Source of the DNA: Streptomyces sp. NBC_00820
GTDB taxonomy: Bacteria; Actinomycetota; Actinomycetes; Streptomycetales; Streptomycetaceae
NCBI RefSeq assembly: GCF_036347055.1
Contig: NZ_CP108882.1
Location: 992,001-1,056,000 of the forward strand
DNA length: 64,000 nucleotides
Direction of reading: 5' to 3'
This document shows positions 26,434-35,656 of the stretch, one piece after another. Every line of letters starts with the position of its first letter. Position 1 is the stretch's first letter. A program made the position numbers and the translations under genes. The notes beneath the pieces are model-generated. The model saw nothing but the letters and a program-made list of their open reading frames with translations, searched no databases and was not told where the DNA came from.

Positions 26434-26483
26434 GGGTGCAGCGCAGCACCGCGACCTCGCGACCTCGCGGCCCCGCTGCACCC
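26434..26483 (+). terminator. Hairpin after the metallophosphoesterase gene
   Basis: GGGTGCAGCG pairs with CGCTGCACCC around an inner GC-rich segment containing two copies of GCGACCTC. It lies just after the stop codon. Confidence 0.65.
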
Positions 26484-26656
26484 ACTTGCTCCCTGCCCTC
26501 CCCCTGCCCCTGCCCGGGCAGCCACGTCCGGCGTGTGCGTCGGCGCGACGGCCGCGTCGAAGACGTCCGTACGGAGCCCGGACAGCAGCTCCCACCGAGC
26601 CCACCCACGCCCCTCGCCCACGTCCGGTGACACCCCACAGCCGTAAGGTGAGCGGC

Positions 26657-27520
26657 ATGACGGCGGCGAGTGACGGAGACGGGACGGCGGAACGCTCGGC
26701 ACTGCGGGCCGCGTTGCGCGAGTTGGACGTGCGCCTAGCGGACACCGCCGCGCGCGGGCCCGGGGCATGCCTCCGGTACGAACCCCTGGTGGAGCGACTG
26801 CGGACACCGGCGGCCGCCTTCCTGCGGCCCGACCTCGAGCACCGGCTCGCCCGTCACGTCGACGCCGGCGACTCCTTCGCGCGAGACCGGATCGCGCATG
26901 TCCTGGCGGGTGCTTGTGGCGCGGCGGCGTTGCCGGCACTGCTGCGCGCGAGGGAGAGCGATCGCAACGACGACGGGGACACCCTGGAGCACGACCTCCT
27001 CGACCTGTTCTCCGCGTGGCCTGAGGAATCGGCGAGACTGGTCCTGGACTGCTTCGGCTCGGCCGACCCCAGGACGCGGCTGGTCGGCATGTGGGGCCTG
27101 GCCGTCCTCGACTTCGGCGGGTCGACGTACCTCGGGATGGTCGCCGACGCGGCGTCCGACCCGGACCCGCGGGTGCGCGCCGACGTCATGAGCACCCTCG
27201 GCTCCATCTTCGGGGTCGGAGATCCCCCACGGGCCCGGGCCGTCCTGATCGCCGGCACCCGCGATCCCGCGCCCGAGGTCAGGCTCAGCGCCGTCGCGGC
27301 CCTGGGCTCGTCGCGCGACGAGACGGTCACCGACCTCCTGGTGGCCTGCGCCGACGACCCCGACCGCTGGGTCCGGTTCCAGACCGCGTGGTCCCTGGCC
27401 CGTCGGCCGGGTACGACGGTCCGCGCCACGCTCGAACGCCTCGCGGCGGACGAGGAAAGCGACGTACGCGACGCCGCGCGCAAGGTCATGGACTCGTACC
27501 CTGCGAACCGCTCCGCTTGA
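26657..27520 (+). CDS. HEAT-repeat protein
   Basis: A 287-residue alpha-solenoid protein. Repeats of about 35 residues with the HEAT pattern are clear in the second half: ADPRTRLVGMWGLAVLDFG, DPDPRVRADVMSTLGSIFG, DPAPEVRLSAVAALGSSRD, DPDRWVRFQTAWSLARRPG, and ESDVRDAARKVMDSYP. Such proteins are protein-binding scaffolds. The ATG at 26657 is chosen because upstream residues are low-complexity. No enzymatic motif is seen. The next gene is 206 bp downstream, so it is not clearly an operon. Confidence 0.75.
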   Translation: MTAASDGDGTAERSALRAALRELDVRLADTAARGPGACLRYEPLVERLRTPAAAFLRPDLEHRLARHVDAGDSFARDRIAHVLAGACGAAALPALLRARESDRNDDGDTLEHDLLDLFSAWPEESARLVLDCFGSADPRTRLVGMWGLAVLDFGGSTYLGMVADAASDPDPRVRADVMSTLGSIFGVGDPPRARAVLIAGTRDPAPEVRLSAVAALGSSRDETVTDLLVACADDPDRWVRFQTAWSLARRPGTTVRATLERLAADEESDVRDAARKVMDSYPANRSA

Positions 27521-27726
27521 TCCCCGTGAACCCCGCAGGCCCGAACCGCCGACGCGCCAAAAGCGGCAAGTCGAGTTGCAAATGAGCATGAAAGATGCGG
27601 AGTTGAAGCGTTTTCCGCGAACTGACATGAAGTGAGGGACACCGCAAGTAACCTCTCCCCCTCATTGCATGGAAACCGCGGGCCAGATGACTTGACCTGC
27701 CGAGGAGGACCTGAGGGGGATCTTCC

Positions 27727-30486
27727 ATGGCCGTACCCCACCGTGCGCCGAGCGGGTTTCCGGACGACGAGGGTGCCGACGACTTCGTCCGGGAGTTCCG
27801 GCAGGCGGTGGTCCCCGCCGAGCGGGACGCGCTCGCGCACACGCCGCCGTTGGTGATCCTGGACGTCGAGGGCGAGGGCCCCGAGTACGACGGTCGCGTC
27901 CGGCGGCTGATCGGCGCGCTGGAGTGCGCGCTGCGCGGCCAGCAGGACGTGAAGACGGTCCCGTACGCCCTCCCCGCGGCCGAGGACGATTCCGACCTGC
28001 TCACGGGGGCGGCCGCCCGCGGCCTGGGGCTCGGTCCGCCCAAGCACATGACGCCGGACCGGTTGCCCGGCTTCTGGCCGCTGTGGGACTCCATCGGCTA
28101 CATCAGGGAGCACGCGCAGGAGCGACGGGCACCTGGCGCCGACGTCCTGCGTGACTACGCGCACGAGCAGGTGCGGACCCACCGGCGGCAGCGGCGCGAG
28201 GGGCGGTTGCAGGTCTTCCTGTGGGCCCTTGGCGGCAGTGAGTCGCCTCCTGTCGGCGGAATCCGCGGATGGCTGCTCGGCTCTCTCTGGCACGGCATCA
28301 CGCGGACCTTTCCGCGGTGGTGCTGGGAGCGGCGCAAGACCCGCAGGCTGGTGCGCGCCCCGCGTCCGCTCCGCCAGGCGCGCCAACGTTGGCTCGGGAG
28401 TGTGCTGGGGATGTCCGGGGACACCGGGACGCTGTTCGCCGTCATGGACGAGGTGGCCGACCGGCAGATGTCGCGGCTCGTGCTTCCGCTGGACCACCCC
28501 CGGCATCAGGAGTCACTGTTCGCCCTCGAACAACTGCTGACGCGCGCCCTGTTGGAGGACCTGAAGACGCCTGCGGTCGGCACGGTGCGGCCCATGCGGC
28601 GCCGCCGCACCGCCCGCCCCGTACTGCTCGTTCCGCTGCCCCGCCAGGGAAGGCCGGGGGTTCAGGCGGCGGAGCGGTTCCTGCGCGCCTTCCATCAGGA
28701 GCGCCACCACACCGCACACGCCCCGGGTCCCCTGGTCATCGCGGTCGGCCGACCGTCGGAGCGGCTGCTGCACGACTTGGGCGACCCCGTGGAGAGCAGC
28801 CTCACCCAGGCGGGACGGCTGCTTCACCAGTCCGGCCCCGACGTGGTCCTGGCGCGGCTGAGGGAGGAGCCCTTCTCCAGGGAGGGGCTGTACATCCGGC
28901 CGACGTCGCCGACGTCGTACCGCGTGGGCGGACGGCCCGTGACCGCGGGCGTGGCCGGCGGCACCGCGCTGGCGGTGGCGCTCGCCGGGATCGGCGGGGT
29001 GGTCCTCCTCACTCCGACGGAGCGGACGTCCACCAGCTGTGTCGCCGGTGACACGCCGGTCGCCGGCAGCAAGTACGCCGCGCCCGTCCCGCTGCACCCC
29101 AAGCAGTGGTACGACGCCACGCTCACGGAGATCCGCGCGCAGAACAAGCGGGCCGAGCGCTTCGCGGCTCAGGGAAAGACCGTCCGCACCGTCGTCGTGT
29201 TCGCTTCGAACAGCCCGACCTCCGAGACGGAGACCCTGTTCGACGGAACCATTCCGGAGCTGCGCGGCATCGCCCTGTGGCAGCTGAAACTGAACAACGA
29301 CGCGGTCTCGGACGACTCCCGCGTGCCGCTGCGGGTGGATGTGCGCACGACCGGCAAGAGCTTCGAGAACGCCGAGCAGAAGGCCCGGGAACTCGTCGGC
29401 CAGATCAAGCACGGGACGCCGGGGAAGGGCGGCAGGGACTACGAGAAGGTGATCGGCGTCCTCGGCTTCGCACAGAGCAAGGAGTCGACGCGCAGTGCCC
29501 TGAAGATCCTCGAAAAGGCCGAACTCCCCGTGATCGGCACCACCGCCACCGCGGACGAGATGCTGGTCAGCGCCGACTACTGGCCCTTCACACCGCTCAA
29601 CAGCACCGAAGCCCGGATCGAGGCGAACTTCGCCAACGACTCCCCCGTCGTGGCACGCGCCTCCGGCGGCTGCGAGGCGGCCCAGCAGGCCGTGGTGATC
29701 CAGAGTTCGGCGGATCTGTACAGCAAGAGCCTCGCGGACAAGTTCCTGAAGGACTTCCGCGGCACCACGCAGCTGGTCAACTTCTCCCAGACGAGCGACT
29801 TCACCGGCGCGCCGGCCGGCACACCGAAGATCAGGAGCGCGCACGACCTCGCCGCGACGGTGTGCGACGCGCTGCGCGGTTCCGGGCCGACCGTCGTGTA
29901 CTGGACCGCGCGCGCCCGCGACTTCGTCGCCTTCGTCAACGCCCTGGACACACAGGGGACTTGCACCCACCACGACATCACCATGCTGGGCGGCAACGAG
30001 CTCACGAACGTGGCGCTGACCGGCGAGTTCAACGACAAGAACTGGCTGCGCCTGTACTACTCCGCGCACCGGCTGCCGGCCGGGGACGCCGCCGCCGGCG
30101 ACAAGACCAGACAGTTCGCCGCCGCGTACGACGCGTTCGTCGCCGGCCCCGCACACGCCGACCCCTGGCGGGACGACGGTCACTCCGCGGTCTCCTACGA
30201 CGCCTTCCACGTACTCTCCCGGGCCGCCGACATGGCCCTCTCCGGCCAGGGCGGCGTCGACCCGAACGCCATGCTCACGGCCCTCAGGAGCGGTATCACC
30301 TTCGACGGGGCGACCGGCTACGTCTCCTACGGCCAGGGCAGCAACATGCCCCCGCGGGACAAGACCCTGGTGCTCCTGCGCCAGACGGAACAGGGCCCGC
30401 GGGTCGCCCTGGCCTGCGGGGCGTACCAGCAGGAGGCGAAGAACCGGCCACAGCGGGCGGCCTGTACCGAGCACCGGGCCCCTTGA
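27727..30486 (+). CDS. Single-pass membrane protein with type-1 periplasmic-binding-like extracellular domain
   Basis: A 919-residue protein in three parts. Residues 1-403 form a cytoplasmic region with P-loop-NTPase-like beta strands (PPLVILDVEG, ARPVLLVPLP, GPLVIAVG), but no Walker A sequence is visible. Residues ~404-428 are one transmembrane helix (AGVAGGTALAVALAGIGGVV). Residues 440-919 resemble a branched-chain amino-acid receptor/ABC substrate-binding fold (GVLGFAQSKESTRSALKILE, LPVIGTTATADEML, VSYDAFHVLSRAADMAL), with paired Cys likely to form disulfides. No ABC permease or ATPase genes are nearby, so this is more likely a stand-alone sensor or signalling receptor than a transporter part. 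Function unknown. Confidence 0.7.
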   Translation: MAVPHRAPSGFPDDEGADDFVREFRQAVVPAERDALAHTPPLVILDVEGEGPEYDGRVRRLIGALECALRGQQDVKTVPYALPAAEDDSDLLTGAAARGLGLGPPKHMTPDRLPGFWPLWDSIGYIREHAQERRAPGADVLRDYAHEQVRTHRRQRREGRLQVFLWALGGSESPPVGGIRGWLLGSLWHGITRTFPRWCWERRKTRRLVRAPRPLRQARQRWLGSVLGMSGDTGTLFAVMDEVADRQMSRLVLPLDHPRHQESLFALEQLLTRALLEDLKTPAVGTVRPMRRRRTARPVLLVPLPRQGRPGVQAAERFLRAFHQERHHTAHAPGPLVIAVGRPSERLLHDLGDPVESSLTQAGRLLHQSGPDVVLARLREEPFSREGLYIRPTSPTSYRVGGRPVTAGVAGGTALAVALAGIGGVVLLTPTERTSTSCVAGDTPVAGSKYAAPVPLHPKQWYDATLTEIRAQNKRAERFAAQGKTVRTVVVFASNSPTSETETLFDGTIPELRGIALWQLKLNNDAVSDDSRVPLRVDVRTTGKSFENAEQKARELVGQIKHGTPGKGGRDYEKVIGVLGFAQSKESTRSALKILEKAELPVIGTTATADEMLVSADYWPFTPLNSTEARIEANFANDSPVVARASGGCEAAQQAVVIQSSADLYSKSLADKFLKDFRGTTQLVNFSQTSDFTGAPAGTPKIRSAHDLAATVCDALRGSGPTVVYWTARARDFVAFVNALDTQGTCTHHDITMLGGNELTNVALTGEFNDKNWLRLYYSAHRLPAGDAAAGDKTRQFAAAYDAFVAGPAHADPWRDDGHSAVSYDAFHVLSRAADMALSGQGGVDPNAMLTALRSGITFDGATGYVSYGQGSNMPPRDKTLVLLRQTEQGPRVALACGAYQQEAKNRPQRAACTEHRAP

Positions 30487-30634
30487 CGACCACCGGCGCG
30501 GAGAAGCACGCCGTACGACCGGAGGACGCGGCGCGCCACCCGCGTCCGTCGTGGCGCGCGAGCACCTCACCGGCTCCCGACCAGGGCCCGGCCCTTGGTC
30601 CCCGGTCGGGGCGGGTGTTCACACCGCCCGGTCG

Positions 30635-31984
30635 TCACTCGCCGGCCGGGGTCTCCTTCCGCCGCCTCCACCGCCAGAACTCGTCGGCCCGGTGGTCGTC
30701 CTCGTACCCGGCACCGAGTGGCCCCACCCGCTCGATCGCCTCGGCGGTGCGCGGGTCGTCGCGCAGGGCGAGTCCGTAGGCGGCCTCCAGACGTATGCGT
30801 TGGTCGTCGTCGCCGAGCAACGCCGCCAGGGCGTCGGCGACGGCGTGCGTACGGTCCGGGGAGCCGGCCAGCGCCGCCGCGGCCTCACCTCGCGCATCGG
30901 TATCCGGCACCCTGGTCAGCAGCGTCAGCGCCCGGGTGATCTCCGGGAGGAGGTCGCCGTCCCGCATGCTCGCCGTGCACGCCCGGAGCCGCACCTCGGC
31001 GTGCGGGTCGCGCAGGAGGGTGCGCAGGGCCGACCTGGCCGCGGGCGTGCGGGGAACGTCGTCCGCACAGAGGAGGTAGGGCACCTCGCGCCGTACCCGC
31101 GGGTCGGGATGGCCGGCGCAGCGGAGGCCGATGGCCTCCTGGTCCGGATGGTCGTGCCCGGCGAAGGCGTCGAGCACCTTCGCCAGTGTCTCGGCGTCCC
31201 TCTCCTCCGCGGCCCAGGCGGCCAGGAGTTCGCTCTCCTTCTTCCCGTGATGAACGCTGGGATCGGTCAGCCTCCGCATGCGCAGGTAATCCGCCACGAA
31301 CCGGCGACGCGCCCGGTCCGGGGCGTGGCGGTGGGCCACCACGGCGGACCAGGTCTCGAAGCTGCGGCGAGAGGTGAGGATCCAGCACACCGTGGACCAG
31401 TCCACATGACCCTCGTCGGGCTGCACGACAGCGCGGGTGATCAGTTCGTCGACAGGGGTCAGAACGCGGAAGGCCCACTCCAGCGAGGTCAGAATGGCGC
31501 CGTGCCCGGCTCGCACCACGAGGCCGCCGCGCGAGCCCTGATCGACCCAGTCGTATTCGCCGTCCTGAACCCGGGCCGTCTCGGCCGGACCCGGCGCGCC
31601 CGTCCTGCGGCGCAGCTCCTCGGCCGCACCCGTCTCGTACCAGCTCCGCGCCAGGGCGAGCAGCCGTTCACGGGCGGCTTCCGCGAGCCGCAGCCGGGGC
31701 TCCTTGCCCAGCACCGCCGAGAAGACCGCCGGGGAACCGCCGTCGATCGCGCGCCGCAGCGGCGTGGTCCCGTCCGGCAGCGCCCGGTCGCAATCCGCGC
31801 CTGCCTCCACCAACGCCTCGGCGACCGGCGCGTCGTACGCCGCCACCGCCACGCACAGCACCGGCAGCCCGTTCGCGTCCACCGCGTCGGGATCCGCGCC
31901 CTTGTCGAGCAGGTCCCGCACCGCCTCGGCGTCCCCCGCCCGCACCGCCGCCCTGAGCCGCTCGTCGAACCCGCCCTCGCCCAT
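30635..31984 (-). CDS. Ankyrin- and HEAT-repeat protein
   Basis: A 449-residue scaffold protein. The N-terminal ~110 residues contain ankyrin repeats (LRAAVRAGDAEAVRDLLDKG, ADPDAVDANGLPVLCVAV, then DGTTPLRRAIDGG). The C-terminal ~200 residues are HEAT-like (HPDPRVRREVPYLLCADD, DPHAEVRLRACTASM, DDDQRIRLEAAYGLALRDD). The middle contains TSRRSFETWSAVVAHRHAPD, which I do not recognise. It converges with the receptor gene across a 148-bp gap. The ATG at 31982-31984 has GGGGCGGG upstream; an earlier in-frame ATG at 32011 is possible. Confidence 0.75.
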   Translation of the reverse strand: MGEGGFDERLRAAVRAGDAEAVRDLLDKGADPDAVDANGLPVLCVAVAAYDAPVAEALVEAGADCDRALPDGTTPLRRAIDGGSPAVFSAVLGKEPRLRLAEAARERLLALARSWYETGAAEELRRRTGAPGPAETARVQDGEYDWVDQGSRGGLVVRAGHGAILTSLEWAFRVLTPVDELITRAVVQPDEGHVDWSTVCWILTSRRSFETWSAVVAHRHAPDRARRRFVADYLRMRRLTDPSVHHGKKESELLAAWAAEERDAETLAKVLDAFAGHDHPDQEAIGLRCAGHPDPRVRREVPYLLCADDVPRTPAARSALRTLLRDPHAEVRLRACTASMRDGDLLPEITRALTLLTRVPDTDARGEAAAALAGSPDRTHAVADALAALLGDDDQRIRLEAAYGLALRDDPRTAEAIERVGPLGAGYEDDHRADEFWRWRRRKETPAGE

Positions 31985-32177
31985 GTTCCCGCCCCTCGCT
32001 TTGAACCGCATCGCCGCCCCGCAAGCACAGAGCCCTCCACGCGCCGGGGAGACACGTTCCACCGACGCCACTGTCTGCCGTGCGCCTGTCCTTCCGGGCG
32101 ACCGCGTATGCCTCCTGAGTTTCAGGGCTGCGTCTGTGCCCGTGGGCCGGTGAGCGCGACGGGCCGCGGAGCTGTGC

Positions 32178-32215
32178 TATGGTTTCGAAGTTGCAGTTGT
32201 GGTACCCATGAAACT
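32178..32215 (+). promoter_or_regulatory. Promoter and conserved leader element of cold-shock gene 2
   Basis: A -10-like TATGGT (32178-32183) precedes, by 5 bases, AGTTGCAGTTGTGGTACCC-ATGAAACT (32189-32215), which matches the leader element of the other csp gene. The leader would be about 120 nt and includes an AT-rich stretch (TTATTTATTTTTCCGG, near 32255). The remainder of the 324-bp gap from the ankyrin gene has no gene. Confidence 0.6.
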
Positions 32216-32308
32216 ATGTGCGCCTGACAGGAATGTTTCTCCTTCGGGCGCATTATTTATTTTTCCGGCATCTCCGGATGGGGCCTCTGCCTACAGAAGG
32301 AGAAGGTC

Positions 32309-32512
32309 ATGGCACAGGGAACCGTGAAGTGGTTCAACGCCGAAAAGGGTTTCGGCTTCATTCAGCAGGACGGCGGCGGCCCGGACGTCTTCGCCCACTA
32401 CTCGAACATCGCCACCCAGGGCTTCCGTGAGCTCCAGGAGGGCCAGCGGGTCTCCTTCGACGTCACGCAGGGCCAGAAGGGCCCGCAGGCGGAGAACATC
32501 GTCCCCGCCTGA
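32309..32512 (+). CDS. Cold-shock protein, CspA family (module 2)
   Basis: A 67-residue cold-shock domain with RNP1 KGFGFIQQ and RNP2 VFAHYSNI, almost identical to the protein at 19725-19928. The ATG follows AGAAGGAGAAGG, an optimal ribosome-binding site. It is followed by a strong hairpin and then by a DEAD-box helicase gene on the same strand, the same order as module 1. Confidence 0.95.
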   Translation: MAQGTVKWFNAEKGFGFIQQDGGGPDVFAHYSNIATQGFRELQEGQRVSFDVTQGQKGPQAENIVPA

Positions 32513-32534
32513 TCGCCGGACGCGTATCCGCTTA

Positions 32535-32567
32535 CCGGGGTCCGCACCGTCATGGTGCGGACCCCGG
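32535..32567 (+). terminator. Terminator/attenuator between cold-shock gene 2 and helicase 2
   Basis: A perfect 14-bp stem (CCGGGGTCCGCACC / GGTGCGGACCCCGG) with a 5-base loop, followed by TTTGTGCTGTTT. The helicase ribosome-binding site (AGGAAGG) starts only about 15 bases further on, so read-through rather than a new promoter probably feeds the helicase. Confidence 0.88.
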
Positions 32568-32599
32568 TTTGTGCTGTTTCCAGGAAGGCAAGTAACCGC

Positions 32600-34261
32600 A
32601 TGTCCCGCAGGCCCCAGAAGTCGAACCGGCGCGCCTCTTCACCCACCCCGTCCGCGTCGTCGCCGAAGGAATTCCGGCTGCCGGAAAACACGACGCCCGC
32701 CCTGCCCGCCGTCGAGGACTTCGCCGGTCTGGACATGCCCGCAGGGTTGCTGAAGACCCTCACCGCGCAGGGCGTGACCTCCCCGTTCCCCATCCAGGCC
32801 GCGACGCTTCCCAACTCGCTCGCCGGCCGTGACCTGCTGGGACGGGGGCGCACCGGCTCCGGCAAGACCCTCGCGTTCGGGCTCGCGCTCCTGGCCCGTA
32901 CGGCCGGGCTGCGCGCGGAGCCCAAGGCACCCCTGGCCCTCGTGCTGGTGCCCACCCGTGAGCTCGCCCAGCAGGTGACGGACGCGCTGACCCCCTACGC
33001 CACCGCGGTGAACCTCCGGATGGCCACCGTGGTCGGCGGCCTGTCCATCACCAAGCAGGCGGCCACCCTCCGGCGCGGCGCCGAAGTGGTCGTGGCGAGT
33101 CCCGGTCGGCTCAACGACCTCGTGGAACGCGGGGACGTCGTGCTCAGCGACGTCCGCATCACGGTGCTGGACGAAGCCGACCAGATGACCGACATGGGCT
33201 TCCTGCCGCAGATCACCAGGCTGATCCAGCAGGTGCGGCCCGACGGACAGCGCATGCTCTTCTCGGCCACCCTGGACGCCAATATCGACCGCCTGGTCCA
33301 GCGGTTCCTGACCGACCCCGTGGTGCACTCCGTGGACCCGTCCGCGGGAGCCGTGACCACCATGGAGCACCACGTGCTCCACGTCCAGGACGAGACCGAC
33401 AAGAAGGCCGTCACCACGCGCATCGCCGCCCGTGACGGCCGGGTCATCCTCTTCCTCGACACCAAGAGGTCCGCCGACCGGCTCGCCAAGCGGCTCCTGG
33501 CCGTCGGGGTCCGCGCCGGAGCACTGCACGGAGGCCGCTCCCAGCCGCAGCGGACCCGCACCCTGGAACAGTTCAAGAACGGACAGGTCACCGCGCTGGT
33601 GGCGACGAACGTCGCGGCCCGGGGCATACACGTCGACGACCTCGACCTCGTCGTGAACGTCGATCCCCCCACCGACCACAAGGACTACCTGCACCGCGGC
33701 GGCCGTACGGCCCGCGCCGGCGGCTCCGGCAGTGTGGTCACGCTGGTCCTGCCCGAGCAGAAGCGGGAGATCACCCGGCTGATGTCGGACGCGGGCATCA
33801 GCCCCCGGACGGCCCGCGTCACGTCGAGCGACGCGGTACTGGCCACGATCACCGGCGCCCGCGAGCCGTCCGGCGTTCCCGTCACCATCGAGGTCCCCCA
33901 GCCGACGGCACCGGCGGCCCCCCGCCGGGACCGGAAGGCCGGCGGCGAGCCCGGCAAGCGGTCCGGCCGTCGCCGACAGGGCGGCAGCGGTGCGGCGGCG
34001 GGTGCCGCCGGCAGCACGAAGGGCCGGGGCTCGGAGCGCCGGACCGCGGCCGGGACGGCGACGGCCGGCGGCTCCTCCGCGACCGGCGGGCGCGGTTCCG
34101 CTCGCCGGACGGAAGCCGGCAGGGCCACGGGTAGTACCGCGGGCTCGGGCGGCCGTGGTTCCGACCGCCGGACCGGGGCCGGATCGGCGACCGGTGCCGC
34201 CTCCGGCCAGGCTGCCCGTGGATCCGGCCGCCGAGGCGCCCGCCGCAACTCCGCGTCCTAG
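32600..34261 (+). CDS. DEAD-box RNA helicase (cold-shock module 2)
   Basis: A 553-residue RNA helicase with the full motif set: SPFPIQAATLPNSL (Q), GRGRTGSGKT (Walker A), PTRELAQQ, VVASPGRL, DEADQM, LFSATLD, VATNVAARGIHVDD and HRGGRTARAG. It is closely related to the helicase of module 1. The C-terminal ~130 residues are a disordered basic tail with repeats of the type GRGSxRRTxAGxATG, longer than in the paralogue, which would help RNA binding. The ATG at 32600 is preceded by AGGAAGG. A perfect 20-bp hairpin follows. Confidence 0.93.
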   Translation: MSRRPQKSNRRASSPTPSASSPKEFRLPENTTPALPAVEDFAGLDMPAGLLKTLTAQGVTSPFPIQAATLPNSLAGRDLLGRGRTGSGKTLAFGLALLARTAGLRAEPKAPLALVLVPTRELAQQVTDALTPYATAVNLRMATVVGGLSITKQAATLRRGAEVVVASPGRLNDLVERGDVVLSDVRITVLDEADQMTDMGFLPQITRLIQQVRPDGQRMLFSATLDANIDRLVQRFLTDPVVHSVDPSAGAVTTMEHHVLHVQDETDKKAVTTRIAARDGRVILFLDTKRSADRLAKRLLAVGVRAGALHGGRSQPQRTRTLEQFKNGQVTALVATNVAARGIHVDDLDLVVNVDPPTDHKDYLHRGGRTARAGGSGSVVTLVLPEQKREITRLMSDAGISPRTARVTSSDAVLATITGAREPSGVPVTIEVPQPTAPAAPRRDRKAGGEPGKRSGRRRQGGSGAAAGAAGSTKGRGSERRTAAGTATAGGSSATGGRGSARRTEAGRATGSTAGSGGRGSDRRTGAGSATGAASGQAARGSGRRGARRNSAS

Positions 34262-34271
34262 CGTGGTGTCA

Positions 34272-34318
34272 GGCCCCGTGCGCCCTGCCGCTCGTCTTGC
34301 GGCAGGGCGCACGGGGCC
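34272..34318 (+). terminator. Strong terminator after helicase 2
   Basis: A perfect 20-bp stem starting GGCCCCGTGCGCCCTGCCGC around a 7-base loop (TCGTCTT), beginning 10 bases after the stop codon. Confidence 0.9.
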
Positions 34319-34566
34319 GTCCACGACGACGCCGCCACCGCCCTCGCGCGCCCGCCTCCTTGAGCAGATCGCGCCGCGTCGGTTTGCCCATCTCCAGCAG
34401 CCTCTCAGCTTGAACGTCCCTGGTGGGCCACCTGTTGCGGCCGCCAGACTGCACCAATTCGGACATCCTTCAAGCTGTTGACGGGCAGCGACGGGCGAGT
34501 CGCGGGACGCGGGACGCGTCTCGGGCAGACGGAAACGAACGGCGCGGGCGGAGTTCGCGGTACCGG

Positions 34567-34650
34567 GGGGCGTGCGCACGGTTGTTCGCAGCAACGGGGC
34601 GTACGCGCGGTTAGTCGCGGCACCCGGAGCGTACGCGCGGTTCAGGGTCC
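34567..34650. repeat. Degenerate tandem repeat of about 37 bp
   Basis: Three units centred on GCGTACGCGCGGTT (the first reads CGTGCGCACGGTT) occur in the 409-bp gap between the terminator and the GAP-family gene. I see no gene in this gap. Confidence 0.55.
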
Positions 34651-34727
34651 GCTGGTGCTCGCGGGCCGTCGGGTACCGCGAAGTGCCGCTGGACGGACTG
34701 CCGTTCGACGCGGCATGGACACGCCCG

Positions 34728-35405
34728 TCAGGAGGTGAGGATGCCGATGCCGTCTCCGAGCAGTTTCAGTCCGAGGACGAGGAACAGGACCGCCATCACG
34801 GCGACGTTGTGCTGAGCGGCCCAGTCTTTCCAGTTGCCCAGCGTGGTCTTCGCCCGCTCTCCCCCCAGTAGGTAGACGCCCAGTGGGGCCAGGAGGCCGA
34901 GGGTGGCGATCAGGACGAAGATGGCCAGCGATGCGATCTGCTGCCCGAGCGGCAGTCCGGCCGAGCCGATGGAGGCGGCCGCGGCGATGGTCAGCGGGGC
35001 GTTCTTGGCGTTGAACGCGGCCAGGGCCAGTCCGAGTCCGAAGACCTTGACCGGCGTGAGGCCGTCGATCGCGCCCATCCATTTCGGCAGTTTGGCCTGT
35101 GAGGGATCCTTTGGGCGCCGGTGCCATTGCCGGGCGCCGAAGACGACGAGGAGCACGCCCAGAGCGAGCTTGAGGGCTCCCACCCAGGTGGCCGGGTGAT
35201 TGTGGGTGGAGGCACCGGCGGGGGGCGCGATCGCCAGCATCACCGCGCCCAGTGCCGAGAGTCCCAGGATCCAGCCGATGGCGAAGAGGGGCCCGTTGAG
35301 GCGTCCCCGAGGCGTGGCGAGGATGAGGATGATCGCGATGATCGGGAGCGGGCTGATCGCGACGCCGGCCGCAAAACCCAGTACGTCACCGAGAACTTTG
35401 CCCAT
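34728..35405 (-). CDS. GAP/Sap family membrane protein
   Basis: A 225-residue membrane protein with six hydrophobic helices, related to the GAP (Sap, sulfolipid-1-addressing protein) family. The N-terminal GFAAGVAISPLPIIAIILIL and the central TPVKVFGLGLALAAFNAKN are typical. The ATG at 35403-35405 has GGAGG upstream; the open frame extending to 35555 has no similarity. In mycobacteria, members help place glycolipids at the cell surface; here the substrate is unknown. It is monocistronic. Confidence 0.8.
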   Translation of the reverse strand: MGKVLGDVLGFAAGVAISPLPIIAIILILATPRGRLNGPLFAIGWILGLSALGAVMLAIAPPAGASTHNHPATWVGALKLALGVLLVVFGARQWHRRPKDPSQAKLPKWMGAIDGLTPVKVFGLGLALAAFNAKNAPLTIAAAASIGSAGLPLGQQIASLAIFVLIATLGLLAPLGVYLLGGERAKTTLGNWKDWAAQHNVAVMAVLFLVLGLKLLGDGIGILTS

Positions 35406-35656
35406 GATTGCCTCCAGGTGACCGTCGGGGTGGCGATCGAGATGAGCAGGGCCGAGAACGGGAGTCCGTGACCCGGTTGCCCGCACGCGGCGCCGTGGGA
35501 CTGTCGTGGACGCTTCCGGGGCGTGTGGAAAGGGCCCCGGAAACCGGGTCGCCACCTCCCCGGAAGCGGTCCTTCCGGACGACGGCCCTCAGCGGTCGGC
35601 AGGCACCGTCGCACAGCCGGGCCGGAGGTTCCGGTCCGGACTGCTGAGCGCCTCGC

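Noticed and set aside
24519..26939. 806-codon minus-strand frame
   Set aside because: Shadow of the metallophosphoesterase gene, with no protein-like motifs.
28513..30570. 685-codon minus-strand frame
   Set aside because: Shadow of the 919-residue receptor gene.
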